Assembly (NCBI GenBank): GCA_902765305.1
Contig: CACWZI010000089.1
Span: forward strand, 1-36,775
DNA length: 36,775 nt
From: an uncultured Eubacteriales bacterium
Lineage (GTDB): Bacteria; Bacillota; Clostridia; Christensenellales; Aristaeellaceae
Direction of reading: 5' to 3'
Positions 34,439 to 36,775 of the stretch are shown here, piece by piece; within the stretch, counting starts at the first letter, position 1, and every line of letters starts with the position of its first letter. The notes beneath the pieces are model-generated. The model had not been told where the DNA came from. It saw only the letters and a list, made by a program, of their open reading frames with translations, and made no database searches. The position numbers were made by a program, and so were the translations under genes.

Positions 34439-36727
34439 ATGCTCCATACCATCGACGTCCGCCATTGCGCGCCGGAGCCGGTGTATGCCCTCGGCCCGGA
34501 CTTCTCCGGCGTCTCTCCTTCGGGGGAGACACTTTCCTTCAACAATTATTTCCTCGAGCGGAACGGGCGGCCCTTTATCCCGGTGTCCGGGGAGTGTCAC
34601 TTCAGCCGGTTGGACCCCTACCGCTGGGAGGACGCGCTGGTCAGGATGCGCATGGGCGGGATCAACGTCGTCGCCACCTATGTGTTCTGGAACCACGTCG
34701 AGGGGGCGGAGGGTGAATTCGACTTCACCGGGCGGCGGGACCTGCGGCGTTTCGTCGAATTGTGCGACAGGCACGGCCTGTATGTGATCCTCCGGGTAGG
34801 GCCCTTCTGCCACGGAGAGGTCCGCAACGGCGGGCTGCCCGACTGGCTTTACGGCAAGCCCTTCGAGGTGCGCACCACCGACCCCGCTTTCCTGGGCCAT
34901 GTGCGCCGCCTTTACGGCGAGATCGGCCGGCAGGTGAAGGGACTGTGCTTTAGGGATGGCGGGCCGGTGATCGGCGTGCAGCTGGACAACGAATACATGC
35001 ATTCCTCCGCCCCCTGGGAAATGACTGCCGGCGTGTCCGACGAGTGGGTGAACACGGGCAGCGAGGGCGAAGCCTACATCCTGGCGCTGCGGGAAATCGC
35101 GCTGGATTGCGGCCTGACCCCGGCGTTCTTCACCGGCACGGCCTGGGGCGGCGCCGCTTATTCGCCCCGGGTGCTGCCGCTGTGGGGCGGCTATCCCTAC
35201 CGCCCGTGGCTGTTCTACGACCGCGACGGCGAACACCCCGCCACCGAGGAATACCTGTACGAGGACTACCACCGGGACGGCGCGACCTGGGCCGACGACT
35301 TCGCCCCCGCCTATCCCCCCTCCCAACGCCCCTATGCCTGCTGTGAGATGGGCGGCGGCATGATGTGCAGCTACCGCTACCGCTTCAGGCTGCCCTTCGA
35401 GAGCGTGGACGCCCTGGCCAACGTGAAGCTGGGCTCCGGCTGCAACTTCATCGGCTATTACATGTTCCACGGGGGCACGAACCCCATTGGCCCAGGCGGA
35501 ATCTTCATGAACGAGGGCCAGGTGCCCAAGCGCTCCTACGACTACCAGGCGGCCCTGGGGGAGTTCGGCCAGCTCCGGGAATCCTACCGCCGCCTGAAGT
35601 GCATCCACCACTTCCTGCACAGCTTTGGCGAGCGGCTGGCCCCGATGGTCACGGCGCTGCCGGAAGGCGCCAGTGAGATCGACCCCTCGGACACGGTGCC
35701 GCTGCGCTTTGCCCTGCGCACCGACGGCGAGGGCGGCTTCCTGTTCGTCAACAACTTCCAGGATCACCGGGATATGCCCGCCCGGCGACACGAGGCCGTG
35801 CGCGTCCGGGCAAGGGGTGGCGTATACGATTTCGACATCAGCCTCGCCTCCGGCGAAAACGCCATGCTCCCCTTCGCCTTCGACATGGACGGCATACGTC
35901 TGAGCCAGGCCGGCGCACAGCCGCTGCTGCGCACGGTGATCGACGGACGGGTGACCTACGCCTTCATGGTGCCCGAGGGCATGGGCGGAACGTTCTGCTT
36001 CGGGGACGGTGTGGCGATAGAGGGTGAAGCATCCCTGCCCCGTGGCTCGGAAGCCCACCGGTTCACGGTCACGAAGGGCGAACGCGCCGTCGACGTGCTC
36101 GTTCTCAGCCGGGCCATGGCCAACCGGCTGTACCGGCTCAAGAGTGGCGGCCTGCTCTTCACCGACGCCGCCCCGCTGGAGGACCCCGACTGCGCCCTGC
36201 GGCTGGAGACCACCCTGGCGGACAACACGCTGTATACCTACCCCACATGCCTGCCAGAGACCGCCCGGACGCCGCAGGCCGACTGCGGCCCGCTGGCCGC
36301 CTACCGGTTCTGCGCCGTGCCTCGGGATATCCCCCTTCGCGTCGTCAACACCGCGCCTCGCCGCTGGACGGTGACGCTGCCCGCCGGTACGACGGCCGGC
36401 CTGAAGGACATCCGCCTGCGAATCGACTACACCGGCGACATCGGCATGCTGTTCCTCGGCAACGATATGATCAACGACAACTTCTGCAACGGTGACACCT
36501 GGGAGGTCGGCCTGCGGGAATACCTGCCGCAGGCCGGCGCGCTCACCCTGACCCTCGTCATCACCCCACTGCGCCAGGGCCGAAGGATCAACGCCGATTC
36601 CCCCATGGCCGCCAAGAGCGAACAGGCCGAGGCTGCGGTGGCGGCGCTGTCTGAGGTTCGCGTGCAGCCGGTCTATGAAATACTGATTTGTCGAGCAGGG
36701 CTCGATAAATCAGTATTCAGGTTTTAG
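34439..36727 (+). CDS. glycoside hydrolase family 35 beta-galactosidase-like enzyme
   Basis: The protein has 762 residues with GAAAGGA upstream. The barrel begins NNYFLERNGRPFIPVSGECH. Family-35 stretches include INVVATYVFWNHVEG and LYVILRVGPFCHGEVRNGGLPDWL. Acid/base E185 lies in QLDNEY and predicted nucleophile E303 in CCEMGGG. C-terminal beta domains complete the length. There is no signal peptide, so it probably acts on imported galactosides in the cytoplasm. The last 17 residues (ILICRAGLDKSVFRF at the end) are encoded by the intergenic repeat palindrome, and the TAG stop comes from a TTTTAGG heptamer. The native stop has therefore been lost or replaced. Confidence 0.93.
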   Translation: MLHTIDVRHCAPEPVYALGPDFSGVSPSGETLSFNNYFLERNGRPFIPVSGECHFSRLDPYRWEDALVRMRMGGINVVATYVFWNHVEGAEGEFDFTGRRDLRRFVELCDRHGLYVILRVGPFCHGEVRNGGLPDWLYGKPFEVRTTDPAFLGHVRRLYGEIGRQVKGLCFRDGGPVIGVQLDNEYMHSSAPWEMTAGVSDEWVNTGSEGEAYILALREIALDCGLTPAFFTGTAWGGAAYSPRVLPLWGGYPYRPWLFYDRDGEHPATEEYLYEDYHRDGATWADDFAPAYPPSQRPYACCEMGGGMMCSYRYRFRLPFESVDALANVKLGSGCNFIGYYMFHGGTNPIGPGGIFMNEGQVPKRSYDYQAALGEFGQLRESYRRLKCIHHFLHSFGERLAPMVTALPEGASEIDPSDTVPLRFALRTDGEGGFLFVNNFQDHRDMPARRHEAVRVRARGGVYDFDISLASGENAMLPFAFDMDGIRLSQAGAQPLLRTVIDGRVTYAFMVPEGMGGTFCFGDGVAIEGEASLPRGSEAHRFTVTKGERAVDVLVLSRAMANRLYRLKSGGLLFTDAAPLEDPDCALRLETTLADNTLYTYPTCLPETARTPQADCGPLAAYRFCAVPRDIPLRVVNTAPRRWTVTLPAGTTAGLKDIRLRIDYTGDIGMLFLGNDMINDNFCNGDTWEVGLREYLPQAGALTLTLVITPLRQGRRINADSPMAAKSEQAEAAVAALSEVRVQPVYEILICRAGLDKSVFRF

Positions 36728-36775
36728 GTTTTAGGGGTTAGGTTTTAGGGGTGGTGCAAATCCCTTCGGGATTTG
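36679..36775. repeat. composite intergenic repeat, right-edge copy
   Basis: An 18-bp palindrome (36679-36696 / 36700-36717, loop AGG) has one position that is a G-U wobble in plus-strand RNA, the sense of the GH35 gene. CAGG, heptamers TTTTAGG-TTTTAGG-GGTTAGG-TTTTAGG-GGTGGTG and CAAATCCC-TTC-GGGATTTG (36757-36775) follow. The right end is cut by the window. Confidence 0.85.

Noticed and set aside
34385-36058. Minus-strand 557-residue frame opposite the beta-galactosidase gene
   Set aside because: Antisense shadow; the plus-strand frame contains the GH35 catalytic motifs.

Overview
The window looks like chromosomal DNA from a GC-rich anaerobic member of the Clostridia (Firmicutes), probably gut-associated. 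The evidence is strong GGAGG ribosome sites, TTGNNN-N17-TATAAT promoters, a lepA-hemW pair, a CotH/VTC/DUF4956 cluster and several intracellular glycosidases. The genus cannot be named from the sequence. No rRNA, tRNA, CRISPR array or complete insertion sequence was seen.

Positions 1-7.4 kb hold one minus-strand operon read from a promoter near 7.34 kb. Its order is a membrane-anchored lamin-tail/CotH protein, a VTC (polyphosphate polymerase-like) protein, a DUF4956 membrane protein, a second lamin-tail protein, and a carbohydrate-binding/Nudix fusion. This resembles a surface-polymer module. Positions 7.5-12.6 kb hold lepA, hemW and a secreted PIG-L deacetylase whose start overlaps the hemW stop. 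Positions 12.7-18 kb hold a GH31 glycosidase, a CmpB-type membrane protein, a MITE-like 167 bp inverted-repeat element, a GNAT acetyltransferase and an EamA transporter. Positions 18.0-20.2 kb (plus strand) hold a BrnT toxin with a small acidic partner and a cytoplasmic GH13 alpha-amylase.

Positions 20.2-31.4 kb (minus strand) form an accessory island. From left to right it holds a P-loop ATPase with a DUF4869 protein, a DUF4062 protein, and two paralogous zinc-ribbon/TIR membrane proteins. These are followed by a broken chimeric gene, two very small genes, an ExK-motif nuclease-like protein with an ABC/OLD-type ATPase, and an operon of a ribbon-helix-helix regulator, a multi-zinc-ribbon SPFH protein and a four-helix membrane protein. 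Base composition drops sharply over 21.7-26.2 kb and less so over 26.6-28.5 kb. A 318-343 bp direct repeat flanks the ATPase/nuclease cassette. This is the best candidate in the window for an undescribed system: zinc-ribbon TIR effectors beside an SPFH membrane scaffold, with a second ATPase/nuclease module inserted between them. Antiphage or membrane-stress function is inference.

Positions 31.4-36.8 kb hold tex, then divergently a LUD-domain protein and a GH35 beta-galactosidase.

A family of composite intergenic repeats is scattered over the window (1-150, 2683-2719, 7403-7575, 10484-10655, 36679-36775). Most copies carry an 18-bp palindrome, heptanucleotide tandem repeats and small AAATCC/GGATTT hairpins. 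The palindromes sit on or next to stop codons and show compensatory changes between copies.
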